Part shown: one piece after another, positions 41,775 through 50,732 of the stretch
Position numbering within the stretch: position 1 is the first letter of the stretch
How the letters are laid out: each line of letters opens with the position of its first letter
DNA from: DATBAX01 sp963762965
GTDB lineage: Bacteria > Acidobacteriota > Terriglobia > Terriglobales > Acidobacteriaceae
Length of the DNA stretch: 64,000 nucleotides
Assembly (NCBI GenBank): GCA_963762965.1
Contig: CAVXME010000001.1
Location: 3,100,001-3,164,000, forward strand
Direction: 5' to 3'
Notes under the pieces: generated by a model
Seen by the model: only the letters and a program-made list of their open reading frames with translations
What the model was told of the DNA's origin: nothing
The model's database searches: none
Program-made: the position numbers and the translations under genes

Positions 41775-42719
41775 CTAGTCGACAGCCAGTTTCAATAAGT
41801 GGAAGTAACGCTGGGCCTTCTTCACATCGCGGCCGATTTGTTCGCGCAGTACGTCCACGGATGGGAACTTAATTTCGTCCCGCAAGCGATGCAGGAAGTG
41901 AAGCTCAACCTGCGTGTCTGGCGCTAGCTCGATGGGATGGAAATCCAGCAGATGAGTTTCTATAGCGAAAGAATCGGCCCCGAAGGTGGGGCGATTGCCA
42001 ATATTGGTCACCGAATTGAAGCATTCTTGTCCAACCCGGGTGCGCGTGATGTATACCCCGTCTTTGGGCACGAGTTCTTCATAGCGGCTGAGATTGATGG
42101 TCGGGACAGTATATTTAGACCCGAACCCGCGGCCCCGGCCTGGCGTCGAGAGAATGCTAAAAGGTCGCGCCAACAGATGCCGCGCCCGGCTTACCCGTCC
42201 GTCCCTGAGCAGCTTGCGGATGTGGCGGCTGGAGACGGGTTCTCTGCGTAGCTGCATCTCGGGATACACCTTTACCTCGAATCCCATCTCTCGTCCAAAT
42301 TCGGCCAGCCGCTGCACATCTCCCTCGGCCTTGTGGCCGAAATGAAAGTTGTAGCCCTCGTGGACCTCGCGGGCGTGCAACCGCTTCAGAACGTCATGGG
42401 CAAACTCCCGCGGCGTCATCAAAGATAAATCGCGGGTAAAGGGCAGCAGTAAGACCGCATCGACGCCGCTGCTTTGAAGCAGGCGCAGTCGTTCGGGAGT
42501 GGGCGTTAGCAGTTTCAGGCCAGAGTCCGGCCGCAAGATGCGGATGGGATGCGGTTCGAAGCTGATCGCCAGCGACTTCAAACCCTGTTCTCTCGCGCGG
42601 CCAACGATTTCCGCGAGCACATGCGCGTGCGCACGATGCACGCCGTCAAAATTACCGACACTAACCAGCGTGGGCCCGAAGCCGGCTGGAACGTCAGCGA
42701 GTTTATGGAAGACTTGCAT
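41775..42719 (-). CDS. ribF: Bifunctional riboflavin kinase/FAD synthetase
   Basis: The 314-residue enzyme makes FMN and then FAD from riboflavin. The N-terminal adenylyltransferase domain has SVGNFDGVHRAHAHVLAEI and REFAHDVLKRLHAREVHEGYNFHFGHKAEGD. The C-terminal kinase domain has RGRGFGSKYTVPTINL and GVYITRTRV, with NIGNRPTFG and ETHLLDF. ATG at 42719 was chosen by similarity; TTG at 42737, overlapping the upstream stop, is an alternative. It is the last gene of a minus-strand run ygfZ - DUF1844 - PhnP-like - ribF. Confidence 0.95.
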   Translation of the reverse strand: MQVFHKLADVPAGFGPTLVSVGNFDGVHRAHAHVLAEIVGRAREQGLKSLAISFEPHPIRILRPDSGLKLLTPTPERLRLLQSSGVDAVLLLPFTRDLSLMTPREFAHDVLKRLHAREVHEGYNFHFGHKAEGDVQRLAEFGREMGFEVKVYPEMQLRREPVSSRHIRKLLRDGRVSRARHLLARPFSILSTPGRGRGFGSKYTVPTINLSRYEELVPKDGVYITRTRVGQECFNSVTNIGNRPTFGADSFAIETHLLDFHPIELAPDTQVELHFLHRLRDEIKFPSVDVLREQIGRDVKKAQRYFHLLKLAVD

Positions 42720-42733
42720 GAAAAAAGTCTGTG

Positions 42734-43507
42734 TCAAATCTCAAAATCAAGTTTCATTCCATCATAGGAAAGCCGCACGTTCGGCGGCAGGGTTGCATTG
42801 GTCGCTGCGTGAGGCAAGTCGTGACAAATGTGAGTGAAAAACGCACGCTTGGGTTTCACTCGTTCCACGATTTGCAGCGAGTTCTCAACCGTGGAATGAG
42901 TGGGATGCGGTTTGTGCCGCAAAGCGTCAAGAAAAAGAATGTCGAGGCCTTGCAGCATGGCGAAGGAGCGATCGGGAATTTCACTGTGATCGGTCAGATA
43001 CGCAGCCGATCCGAAGCGGAATCCGTAAATCTCCATCTCTCCATGGATTAAAGGTACGGGATCAAAGTGTGCGCCAAAGAGGTCCAGGGTTCCCTCCATG
43101 GGCCGGAGCTCCACTTCTGGAAGGCTGCCGAATTTATAAGTCGCTTCAAAAATATAGCGAAACATATTGCGGATGAATTCGGCCGCGTCCGGGCGGGCAT
43201 ACAAAGGCAGCTTGTTCGGCATGTGCAGGAAACTGATGGGACGCAGGTCGTCGATTCCGAGAATATGGTCGGCATGGGTATGGGTGTAAAGCACGGCATC
43301 GAGCTTGCGGATATTTTCGCGAATGGCTTGTTCGCGAAAATCAGGCGTGGTGTCGATGAGTACAGCATGTCCGTCATACTTGATCAGCACGGACGGTCGC
43401 GTGCGGCGGTCATGCGGATCACCAGACCGGCACACAGCGCAATCACAGCCGATGGTGGGCACGCCCATCGACGTGCCGCTGCCCAGCACGGTGAGCGTTG
43501 CTTTCAT
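42734..43507 (-). CDS. Metallo-beta-lactamase-fold phosphodiesterase (PhnP-like)
   Basis: The 257-residue protein has LTVLGSGTSMGVPTIGCDCAVC at the start, the PhnP/cyclic-phosphodiesterase hallmark with a CxCxxC-like cluster for an extra zinc. THTHADHILGIDDLR is the main metal motif, AYLTDHSEIP gives a ligand, and FFTHICHDLPH gives the last ligands. It probably hydrolyses cyclic phosphodiesters or a related metabolite. The start overlaps the DUF1844 stop by four bases and its stop abuts ribF. Confidence 0.87.
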   Translation of the reverse strand: MKATLTVLGSGTSMGVPTIGCDCAVCRSGDPHDRRTRPSVLIKYDGHAVLIDTTPDFREQAIRENIRKLDAVLYTHTHADHILGIDDLRPISFLHMPNKLPLYARPDAAEFIRNMFRYIFEATYKFGSLPEVELRPMEGTLDLFGAHFDPVPLIHGEMEIYGFRFGSAAYLTDHSEIPDRSFAMLQGLDILFLDALRHKPHPTHSTVENSLQIVERVKPKRAFFTHICHDLPHAATNATLPPNVRLSYDGMKLDFEI

Positions 43508-44079
43508 TGTTTCGCGGTTCCGATTCCGGGCGCGACAGCCAGTGGCGGACGCGAAAGTGCGTTGGTGACCTCCACGTAGGCCATGCGCAGCTCATAAAGA
43601 CAATTCTGGATGAAGCCTTCTTCCGCGGCGGTGAGGTTGCCTTTGGTTTTCACGGCCAGCAAACTCAGCGTGTCAATGGTCTGGCGTGCGCCGATGAGAT
43701 CAAGGCGTGGCTCACCCCCCGGCTCGTGCATCAGGCCGAGCTGCACCATTGCGGTCATGTAGAGCGAAGCCATGAACCGCTCGAAGGTAATCTCCAGCTC
43801 TTTGGCGGAATGACCGCTCTTTTCCACCTGGGCATCCATCTCTTTGGCGGAAATTCGATAGGCGTCGGCTTGCTCCTGCTGTTCCGCGGCGGATGGCGCG
43901 GGAGGAATTTCCTGTCGAGATGCCTCCGAGCCTGGCTCGGAAACGGCCGCCGGTGGAGCGGCTGCCGGAATGGGCGTCGACGTGGAAATTTCCTCGGACA
44001 CTTCTTTGCGGGCCTCGCCATCAGAAGTGAACATGCGGCGGTCGGTTACGGTGAAGCTTTCCTGTTTCTTTTCAGACAT
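43504..44079 (-). CDS. DUF1844 family protein
   Basis: The 191-residue protein has a disordered Pro/Ala-rich N-terminus with EESTFTV-like polar sequence. A conserved helical C-terminal domain follows (FERFMASLYMTAMVQLGLMH then GARQTIDTLSLLAVKTKGNLT and EEGFIQNCLYELRMAYVEV), which matches DUF1844. Its function is unknown. The start at 44079 is set by AAGGA six bases upstream; the ATG at 44085 is too close to that site. The conserved order with the PhnP-like and ribF genes suggests one transcript. Confidence 0.82.
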   Translation of the reverse strand: MSEKKQESFTVTDRRMFTSDGEARKEVSEEISTSTPIPAAAPPAAVSEPGSEASRQEIPPAPSAAEQQEQADAYRISAKEMDAQVEKSGHSAKELEITFERFMASLYMTAMVQLGLMHEPGGEPRLDLIGARQTIDTLSLLAVKTKGNLTAAEEGFIQNCLYELRMAYVEVTNALSRPPLAVAPGIGTAKQ

Positions 44080-44113
44080 TGACATTCCTTCGGTGCTTAA
44101 AGATTCCGGTAAT

Positions 44114-45178
44114 TCAAAGTTGGATGAACGGCAGCCGGGCGACGGCAAGTACTGTATCGCCTGCATGAACTTGCCTGCCAGGGTTACCAACTTCGCGACG
44201 GATGTAGCCGAGCGCTACCGCATGCTCGCCGTTTTCGCTGGGCAGGGAAGCGACACTCGTGATCTCGCCGACATCTTTGCCCTCCACCTGGATTTTGCTG
44301 CCGGGTGCGGGCAGCCCTGAATTGTCGAGTGAATGAATTTCAAATCCCGTGAACTGGCGGTGGACGGCGCCGCGCGAACGAATGCGTTCCACAATTTCCT
44401 GGCCGACGTAGCACCCCTTGGTGAAATGCAAAGCGCGGTCCTGGCTGGTTTCCTGCGGCAGATCGCGTTCGCGAATATCCTGCCCGTAGCGCGGTACTCC
44501 AGCCGCCACGCGGAGCCATTCAACTGCGGCCGCACCTGCGGGGCTCGCTCCAGCTTTTACAATCGCGTTCCAAACCGGGGAAACATTTTCCGGAGCCAGC
44601 CAGAGTTCATAGGATTCCACAACAGGGTTGTCGCTGCGCAACAGCGTTAATTTGGCGTTCTGCCAGGTCAGATCCACAAACTGCAAGGGCTCGAGTTCGG
44701 GCAGCTCGATCCCTACGGCTTGCAACACTTCTCTGGTTCTCGGTCCGGCCATGCCGATCGCAGTCATCTGGCCGCTGATATTCGCGACTTCCACATCATC
44801 CATGATGATGTACTTGTCGAAGATCGCCAGCAGCTTTTCGAGCTGGGATTGATCGCTATCAATCAATAACGCCCCGCCCTGATTGTAGGCATAAAGATCA
44901 CCAAGAATCCGGCCTTGCGGATTGAGCAGGAAGGCATAAACCCCATGATTCGCCGCCAGATCGCGAATATTGTTGGTGACCATGCCGTTGAGCCAGCGCA
45001 CGCGGTCGCTTCCGGTCAGCTTGATCTTGGAGCGTGCACCAAGGTCGTAGACAGCGGAGCCTGAGATCAATGCTGCGAATTCAGCGCGGGCGTCACCGTA
45101 ATCGGCCACGACTTGCGCCTGGGAATGCTCTGCCAAAGCCAGAGCTTCCGAACTCGAATTTATCGGTGTCGCACACAT
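44114..45178 (-). CDS. ygfZ: Folate-binding YgfZ/GcvT-like protein
   Basis: The product (about 354 aa) has the GcvT-like folate fold and the YgfZ signature KGCYVGQEIVERIRSRGAVHRQ, with its conserved Cys. VRWLNGMVTNNIRDL and GRILGDLYAY are also family blocks. YgfZ supports repair or assembly of certain Fe-S enzymes. A TATAAT on the minus strand at 45198-45193 puts the transcription start at about 45186, so the ATG at 45190 would lie upstream of the mRNA. I therefore prefer the ATG at 45178, with a leader of about eight bases. Confidence 0.88.
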   Translation of the reverse strand: MCATPINSSSEALALAEHSQAQVVADYGDARAEFAALISGSAVYDLGARSKIKLTGSDRVRWLNGMVTNNIRDLAANHGVYAFLLNPQGRILGDLYAYNQGGALLIDSDQSQLEKLLAIFDKYIIMDDVEVANISGQMTAIGMAGPRTREVLQAVGIELPELEPLQFVDLTWQNAKLTLLRSDNPVVESYELWLAPENVSPVWNAIVKAGASPAGAAAVEWLRVAAGVPRYGQDIRERDLPQETSQDRALHFTKGCYVGQEIVERIRSRGAVHRQFTGFEIHSLDNSGLPAPGSKIQVEGKDVGEITSVASLPSENGEHAVALGYIRREVGNPGRQVHAGDTVLAVARLPFIQL

Positions 45179-45192
45179 ATTTCGCTTCATTG

Positions 45193-45198
45193 ATTATA
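45193..45198 (-). promoter_or_regulatory. -10 box TATAAT of ygfZ
   Basis: A perfect TATAAT on the minus strand in the ygfZ-leuB divergent gap. It predicts an mRNA that begins near 45186, eight bases before the ATG at 45178. Confidence 0.45.
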
Positions 45199-45272
45199 GC
45201 GGAGCAAGCGAAGAAATATCCGGTATCGAGGTAAGCATGACAACGCTTCAAGTTAGTTGATAAGCTCTGTTC

Positions 45273-46340
45273 GTGAGTCAGAAGAAGCGTATCGCGGTTA
45301 TTCCCGGCGACGGAATTGGGAAGGAAGTCACTCCGCAGGCGGTCAAAGTCATTGCCGCGTCCGGGGCCAATGTTGAGTTTGGCCACTTTGATTGGAGCGC
45401 GGACCGTTACCTCGCCGACGGTGTCACTGTTCCTCCCGAGGGATTCGCCATGTTGGGCCGCGACTACGACGCCATTCTGGTGGGCGCGTTCGGCGATCCG
45501 CGCGTGACTAGCAACATCCATGCGAAAGAAATTCTGCTGGGCATGCGGTTCCAGATGGATCTTTATGCCAACGTCCGGCCGGTGCGGCTGCTTGATGCGG
45601 CGTTGTGCCCCCTGAAAGGGGTTGAGCCCAAGGACGTCGATTTCGTCGTGATCCGGGAAAACACCGAAGGTGTTTATACCGATGCTGGCGGCGTATTCAA
45701 GCAAGGAACTCCGGATGAAGTTGCCATTCAGGAAGACATCAACACGCGCAAGGGCGTGGAACGTGTGATTCGCTATGCCTTCGAATACTGCGAGCGGCAT
45801 ACGAAAATTGATGGCTCGCCACGCAAGCGCGTACTGATATGCGACAAATCGAATGCCATGACTCATGCCGGAGGTTTGTGGCAGCGAGTGTTCAAGGAAG
45901 TGGCTCAGGAGTATCCGCAAATTACAACGCAGCACATGTACGTAGACGCCCTCTGCATGCAGATGGTGCGCGATCCGCGGCAGTTCGATGTAATCGTCAC
46001 CAATAATATGTTCGGCGACATCATCACAGATTTAGCGGCAGGCTTGCAGGGTGGTCTGGGGATGGCGGCCAGCGGAAATATTCATCCGGGAAAGACTTCC
46101 ATGTTTGAGCCGGTGCACGGGTCGGCTCCTCCGATTGCAGGCAAGAACGTGGCTAATCCTATGGGCGCGATTTTGACGGCAGCCATGATGCTGGGGCATT
46201 TGGGGTTTGCCGAACAAGCACAGAAGATCGAGGTCGCCATACTGGAAGCGGTGCAGCAGAAGCGGACCACTAACGACGTTGGCGGGGCCATGGGCACGAG
46301 TGAGGTGGGGGAGTGGGTGGCTGGAAGAGTTGGCCAATAA
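45273..46340 (+). CDS. leuB: 3-isopropylmalate dehydrogenase
   Basis: The 355-residue enzyme oxidises and decarboxylates 3-isopropylmalate in leucine synthesis, using NAD+. Family features are RIAVIPGDGIGKEVTPQAVK, the Arg-rich substrate loop ANVRPVRLL, VIRENTEGVYTDAGG and the metal site NMFGDIITDLAAGL. The NAD pocket is FEPVHGSAPPIAGKNVANP. The loop sequence separates LeuB from isocitrate or tartrate dehydrogenase only partly, so a related beta-decarboxylating activity is possible. The start is GTG at 45273. No leuA, leuC or leuD is nearby. Confidence 0.88.
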   Translation: MSQKKRIAVIPGDGIGKEVTPQAVKVIAASGANVEFGHFDWSADRYLADGVTVPPEGFAMLGRDYDAILVGAFGDPRVTSNIHAKEILLGMRFQMDLYANVRPVRLLDAALCPLKGVEPKDVDFVVIRENTEGVYTDAGGVFKQGTPDEVAIQEDINTRKGVERVIRYAFEYCERHTKIDGSPRKRVLICDKSNAMTHAGGLWQRVFKEVAQEYPQITTQHMYVDALCMQMVRDPRQFDVIVTNNMFGDIITDLAAGLQGGLGMAASGNIHPGKTSMFEPVHGSAPPIAGKNVANPMGAILTAAMMLGHLGFAEQAQKIEVAILEAVQQKRTTNDVGGAMGTSEVGEWVAGRVGQ

Positions 46341-46353
46341 AACACCTTGGCGC

Positions 46354-47256
46354 TCAGGATTGCGAAGCTGTCAAAGTGAAACACCCGACCAACTGATTTC
46401 CGTCGCGATAGCCCCAATCGCCAATTTCGGAAGCTCGAACTTTGACCCGGTCTCCTTCGCGAATATTCTTAACCTCGACAGGTTCATTCCCAAGAGTTCC
46501 CTCGATCATTTCGCCGTTGATTGACGACACGACGATCCACATCCATTCTCCGTGGTCTCCATCGGTGAAAAGAGCCTTCACCGAGAAACTTTGATTTGGA
46601 TGTTGACGCTGGAAGGCCTGGACAAATTCTGGCCAGCGTCGCCGTGCTTCCGCCACGAGTGCCATCAGTCGCGGATCGTCCTCTTCAATCATCATGACTG
46701 GGCCTTCGCCCCACTTCTGGATCTCCTCCAATGGCTTATCACTTCTAAGGGCTGAGATAACATCAGCATCGAAGGGACGCATGTGGTCAATTTCGGGGAG
46801 ATAGATACCCATGCAATTGTCGTCCACGAAATCGGCCGCCAGAAGACACATGCGGCGATAGCATTCCTGTTTCATTGTTTTCGTGGGATTTTCAGGATAC
46901 AGAAGGTCTATGGCGAGAAATGCTCTGTGTTCACGAATAATCTTCTTTTGTCGCATTTCTGGAAATTCAGCCAGAGCCTGATCCAAATTCTCAACAGGAC
47001 AATAGGGCTTGTGAACGCTTGATAGCATCACCATCATTCCATCAAACTTCACAAAACATATAGGTGGTTTGTTAACCACATGTTCGTTCAGATCTTCGCG
47101 GATATCCCGTTTCCAGGCATGCTCAATGGCTGAATGAATGGCTTCGTCAGACAGATTCATTGGTCTGCGAAAATGTAAAACGACTGAGATGAGTGGAGAG
47201 ACCTTCGGCGGAAGGCGGAGAAACAATCGGATTTTCTCAGCTAAATAAGACAACAT
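46354..47256 (-). CDS. DUF2314-domain protein
   Basis: The product (300 aa) has an N-terminal domain of about 190 residues of unknown family (VVLHFRRPMNLSDEAIHSAIEH; IREHRAFLAIDLLYPENP). A C-terminal DUF2314 domain follows (FVQAFQRQHPNQSFSVKALF; EWMWIVVSSINGEMIEGTLG; GDRVKVRASEIGDWGYRDGN). Such domains occur in polymorphic-toxin immunity genes and in stand-alone stress proteins. No toxin gene is adjacent. I start at ATG 47256; a TTG at 47349 would extend it by 31 residues. Base composition is slightly less GC-rich than its neighbours. Confidence 0.7.
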   Translation of the reverse strand: MLSYLAEKIRLFLRLPPKVSPLISVVLHFRRPMNLSDEAIHSAIEHAWKRDIREDLNEHVVNKPPICFVKFDGMMVMLSSVHKPYCPVENLDQALAEFPEMRQKKIIREHRAFLAIDLLYPENPTKTMKQECYRRMCLLAADFVDDNCMGIYLPEIDHMRPFDADVISALRSDKPLEEIQKWGEGPVMMIEEDDPRLMALVAEARRRWPEFVQAFQRQHPNQSFSVKALFTDGDHGEWMWIVVSSINGEMIEGTLGNEPVEVKNIREGDRVKVRASEIGDWGYRDGNQLVGCFTLTASQS

Positions 47257-47364
47257 GCCGGAAAGGCCTAAAAGCCAGGCGTCATTTTCACATACGATTG
47301 AAGGACTTGTACAACAAACTACATCAGTGACGTCTACGGCCAGCCCCAACTTCCGTCCGTCCGG

Positions 47365-47370
47365 TATAAA
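47365..47370 (+). promoter_or_regulatory. -10 box TATAAA before the HExxH protein gene (leaderless-type)
   Basis: TATAAA ends nine bases before the ATG at 47380. The interval is A/T-rich with no ribosome site, so the mRNA leader would be about three bases. Confidence 0.4.
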
Positions 47371-47379
47371 CTCAAATTA

Positions 47380-48870
47380 ATGGATCATTTACAGAGCAGT
47401 CATGAGAAAGCTCCGGCACGGATTGCTGGGTCAGTTCTAATTTTTCTGCTCCTAGTTAGCGCGGGGTGGGCGCAAGAGACAAATCAACCACCACAGGTCC
47501 CGCAGAAAGTCCCAGATCAGAAAACTGCCGTTGGTAATGATCCTAAGCCCGAACAGAAAATTTCCCCCAAGGATGCCGAGGAACTTTTCCAGGAAGTGGA
47601 TCAAATCCTGCAATTTGTCAGCAAGGACACGGCGTTTCCCGTCAAACATGAAGTCAAACGGCATCTCGCCAGCCGGGATGAAGTGTCAGCTTATCTGGAA
47701 AAGAGTCTGCGCGATGACAAGGATGCCAAGCGCCTGCGACGCACCGAACTGGTGCTAAAGAAGTTTGGCCTGTTGCCGCATGACTTCGATTTTGAAAGTT
47801 CGATCGTGGCACTGCTCCGCGAACAGGTTGCCGGGTATTACGATCAGAAGACCAAAACCATGAATCTGCTCGACTGGGTTCCGGCCGAGCAGCAGCGTCC
47901 GGTGCTGGCGCACGAGTTGACGCATGCTTTGCAGGACCAGTCGTTTGCACTGGGAAAATGGCTGAAGCGCAACTCTGAGGACCTCGACAAGAAGAAAGAC
48001 ATCACTCCCGCCGACATCGAAGAAGATGAAGCCGATGAAACCCTGGAGGCTGTGGTAGAAGGGCAGGCCGAGGCGGTCATGGTCGACTACCTGCTCGAGC
48101 CTACGGGACGTTCCGTGTGGAATGCACCGGAGGTGCTGGCCGAACTCGATGCCGACATGCTCAAGGGCGACCCAGATTCGGTGGTGTTCAAGAATGCTCC
48201 GATCTTTCTCAAGGAGTCGTTGACTTTCCCTTATCGCTACGGCGTTGATTTCGTTGCGGCGCTGGGGCAGGACGGCGGCAAAGCGCGAGCATTTGCCGGG
48301 CTGTTCAAGAATCCGCCGCGCACTACGCGCCAGATTATGGAACCGAAGACGTATCTGTCGGGAGAGCGCATCGATCCTCTGCCGATGCCGAACCTGCGAA
48401 AGATTTTCAAGGATTACGAGCGGTTTGATGTAGGAGCAATGGGTGAGTTCGATGTTTCCATGCTGATCGATCAGTATGCCGGGACCGAAGTCTCACACGG
48501 TCTGTATCCCCACTGGCGCGGCGGCTATTACTATGCGGCGCGTCCCAAAGGAGATGCCAACGCCCCGTTGGGTCTTCTCTATGTTTCGCGGTGGTCGACT
48601 GCGGAGAAGGCGGCGCAGTTCGCGGTGATTTATGCAAACTCGCTGGCGAAGCGATATCGCGATGTTCAATTTGTCGCCGGTGGCAAATCTGTTCCTGTAC
48701 CCGGCAAGCCGATGGCCTGGACTGGAACACGGCAATGGCAGACTGAAGAGGGCACAGTCACGATTGAGGTCGAAGGCGACGAAGTCCTGGTAACGGAGAG
48801 CCTGGACAATGACACGACAACGCGGTTGGCCCATGATGTGTTCCCGGCGAACGTTCTCGCCGCGAAGTAA
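47380..48870 (+). CDS. Secreted HExxH protein, putative gluzincin-type metallopeptidase
   Basis: The 496-residue product has a signal peptide (IAGSVLIFLLLVSAGWAQ) and a charged linker. VLAHELTHALQDQSFALGKW follows, with His178-Glu179-His182 forming a zinc motif. About 45 residues later, VVEGQAEAVMVDYLL supplies a Glu (227) that could be the third ligand, as in gluzincins. REQVAGYYDQKTKTMNLLDW before the motif is typical of this protein type. The C-terminal region (residues 370-490) looks like a separate beta domain. I know no named family with certainty. It is likely a periplasmic protease of acidobacterial type. No partner gene is evident. Confidence 0.7.
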   Translation: MDHLQSSHEKAPARIAGSVLIFLLLVSAGWAQETNQPPQVPQKVPDQKTAVGNDPKPEQKISPKDAEELFQEVDQILQFVSKDTAFPVKHEVKRHLASRDEVSAYLEKSLRDDKDAKRLRRTELVLKKFGLLPHDFDFESSIVALLREQVAGYYDQKTKTMNLLDWVPAEQQRPVLAHELTHALQDQSFALGKWLKRNSEDLDKKKDITPADIEEDEADETLEAVVEGQAEAVMVDYLLEPTGRSVWNAPEVLAELDADMLKGDPDSVVFKNAPIFLKESLTFPYRYGVDFVAALGQDGGKARAFAGLFKNPPRTTRQIMEPKTYLSGERIDPLPMPNLRKIFKDYERFDVGAMGEFDVSMLIDQYAGTEVSHGLYPHWRGGYYYAARPKGDANAPLGLLYVSRWSTAEKAAQFAVIYANSLAKRYRDVQFVAGGKSVPVPGKPMAWTGTRQWQTEEGTVTIEVEGDEVLVTESLDNDTTTRLAHDVFPANVLAAK

Positions 48871-48882
48871 ATCCTCGTTTTG

Positions 48883-48888
48883 TATAAT
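48883..48888 (+). promoter_or_regulatory. -10 box TATAAT of the MTAP operon
   Basis: A perfect TATAAT preceded by TG. Transcription would start near 48895, giving a leader of about 35 bases with a CAGGGGGA ribosome site before the TTG at 48930. Confidence 0.5.
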
Positions 48889-48929
48889 CAAAGATTCAGT
48901 ACGATCCATCGCACATTTCAGGGGGATTC

Positions 48930-49796
48930 TTGGCGCAGGCGGAAATCGGGATCATCGGCGGCAGCGGACTGTATTCCATGCCCGGATTGAGCGATGTGCA
49001 GGAAGTTTCGCTGAAAACCCCATTTGGTGATCCTTCCGACGCCTATGTTTTGGGCACGCTGGAAGGCCGCAAGGTGGCTTTTCTGGCGCGGCATGGGCGC
49101 GGACATCGCATCCTTCCCAGCGAATTGAACTTTCGCGCCAATATATACGGATTCAAGCAACTGGACGTCGAACGCATCGTTTCGGTTTCAGCGGTGGGGT
49201 CGCTGAAGGAAGAGCATAAGCCTCTTGATTTCGTGATTCCTGATCAGTTCTTCGATCGAACCCGGCATCGAGTCGACACATTTTTCGGCGACGGCATTGT
49301 GGCGCACATTTCTTTTGCCGATCCGGTCTGTGGAGAGCTGGCGAGCGTCGTGGAAAGTGCATGTAAGAAAGCAAGTGTGACCGGCAAGCGTGGTGGAACT
49401 TATCTGTGCATGGAAGGGCCGCAGTTTTCGACCAAAGCAGAATCGAATGTCTATCGCAGTTGGGGCATGGACGTCATCGGCATGACCAACCTACAGGAAG
49501 CTAAACTCGCGCGCGAAGCTGAGATTTGCTATGCAACGGTTGCGATGGTGACCGATTACGACTGCTGGCATCCTCATCATGATTCCGTTACGGTTGACCA
49601 GATTGTGGCGGTGCTTACGAAGAATGCCGAGAACGCGACGAAGGTCGTACGGGAGACGGTTGGGGCGATGCCGAAAAACCGAAAATGTAAATGCGGGTCG
49701 GCGTTGGCGCATGCGATCCTCACCGACCGCGACAAAATTCCCGCGGCCACAAAGCAGAAATTGTCGCTCATCATTGGCAAATATCTGGGAAGTTAG
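48930..49796 (+). CDS. mtnP: S-methyl-5'-thioadenosine phosphorylase
   Basis: The 288-residue enzyme splits methylthioadenosine with phosphate to adenine and methylthioribose-1-phosphate, in methionine salvage. Landmarks are GIIGGSGLYSMPGL, FLARHGRGHRILPSELNFRAN, the substrate loop TYLCMEGPQFSTKAES and VAMVTDYDCWH. CKCGSAL near the end is the CxC that stabilises some homologues. The TTG start has GGGGGA five bases upstream. It is followed closely by a PfkB kinase. The mtnA to mtnD steps are not in the window. Confidence 0.92.
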   Translation: MAQAEIGIIGGSGLYSMPGLSDVQEVSLKTPFGDPSDAYVLGTLEGRKVAFLARHGRGHRILPSELNFRANIYGFKQLDVERIVSVSAVGSLKEEHKPLDFVIPDQFFDRTRHRVDTFFGDGIVAHISFADPVCGELASVVESACKKASVTGKRGGTYLCMEGPQFSTKAESNVYRSWGMDVIGMTNLQEAKLAREAEICYATVAMVTDYDCWHPHHDSVTVDQIVAVLTKNAENATKVVRETVGAMPKNRKCKCGSALAHAILTDRDKIPAATKQKLSLIIGKYLGS

Positions 49797-49808
49797 GACT
49801 CTTATTTC

Positions 49809-50732
49809 ATGAGCATTCTTGTGGTTGGGTCGGTAGCGTTCGATGATGTCACTTCGCCTTCGGGAACCGTGAAGAACATTCTTGGGGGCGCTGCCACATA
49901 TTTCTCGCTGGCGGCCAGCTATTTCACGCAGGTGCGCGTGGTCGCCGTAGTCGGCGAGGACTTCGGGGCCGAACATGAAGCGGTTTTTACCAAACGCAAC
50001 ATCGATGTCCGTGGCATTGAACACGCCTCTGGGAAGACTTTTCGCTGGGGAGGCAACTACAGCGACAACCTGAACGAAGCCAGGACGACCTTTACCGACT
50101 TGAATGTTTTTGAAAGCTTCCATCCCCAAATTCCGAAGGAGTATGAAGATACGCAGTTCCTGTTTCTGGCCAACATTCAGCCAACGTTGCAGGCCAATGT
50201 ACGGCGCACTATGAATGGCGTCCGGCTCACCGGCTGTGACACCATGAATTACTGGATCAAGGGTGAACGGAAAGAGCTGACGGAAACCTTGAAGCTGGTG
50301 AACGTGTTGTTGATCAATGACACCGAAGTCAAAATGCTTGCCGATGAAACTAACCTGCCGCGGGCCGCACAAAAAGTGCTAGCCATGGGCCCGCAGGCGC
50401 TGGTGGTTAAGCACGGCGAGTATGGAGCGACCATCTTCTTTCGTGAGGGCGCATTCGGAATCGGGCGGCATCCGTTTCGCGCGCCAACCCTTCCGATCGA
50501 AGAAGTGAAAGATCCAACCGGAGCAGGTGATTCCTTCGCCGGAGGATTCATGGGATACATCGCTTCGCAGGAGCAATTGAACCGCGAGGTTTTAAAGCGG
50601 GCATTGTTTTACGGCGGCGTGATGGGATCGTTTGCCGTGGAGCGGTTCGGCACCGAGCGCCTGCAATCATTGACGCGCGATGAAATTGAAGAGCGCTTTC
50701 AGATCTTCCGCGAACTTACCCACCTGGAATGA
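49809..50732 (+). CDS. PfkB-family carbohydrate/nucleoside kinase
   Basis: The 307-residue kinase has ILVVGSVAFDDVTSPSG and GGAATYFSLAASYF at the N-terminus, and the C-terminal anion-hole and catalytic-base motif DPTGAGDSFAGGFMGYI. It lies 12 bases after mtnP and is probably co-transcribed, so a purine- or methylthioribose-related sugar is a reasonable guess for its substrate; adenosine or ribose are alternatives. The specific substrate residues cannot be read with confidence. Its stop overlaps the next start (ATGA). Confidence 0.87.
   Translation: MSILVVGSVAFDDVTSPSGTVKNILGGAATYFSLAASYFTQVRVVAVVGEDFGAEHEAVFTKRNIDVRGIEHASGKTFRWGGNYSDNLNEARTTFTDLNVFESFHPQIPKEYEDTQFLFLANIQPTLQANVRRTMNGVRLTGCDTMNYWIKGERKELTETLKLVNVLLINDTEVKMLADETNLPRAAQKVLAMGPQALVVKHGEYGATIFFREGAFGIGRHPFRAPTLPIEEVKDPTGAGDSFAGGFMGYIASQEQLNREVLKRALFYGGVMGSFAVERFGTERLQSLTRDEIEERFQIFRELTHLE

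Noticed and set aside
45259..45264. GATAAG as a leaderless-type -10 for leuB.
   Set aside because: The match to TATAAT is weak, so I left leuB out of the leaderless list.
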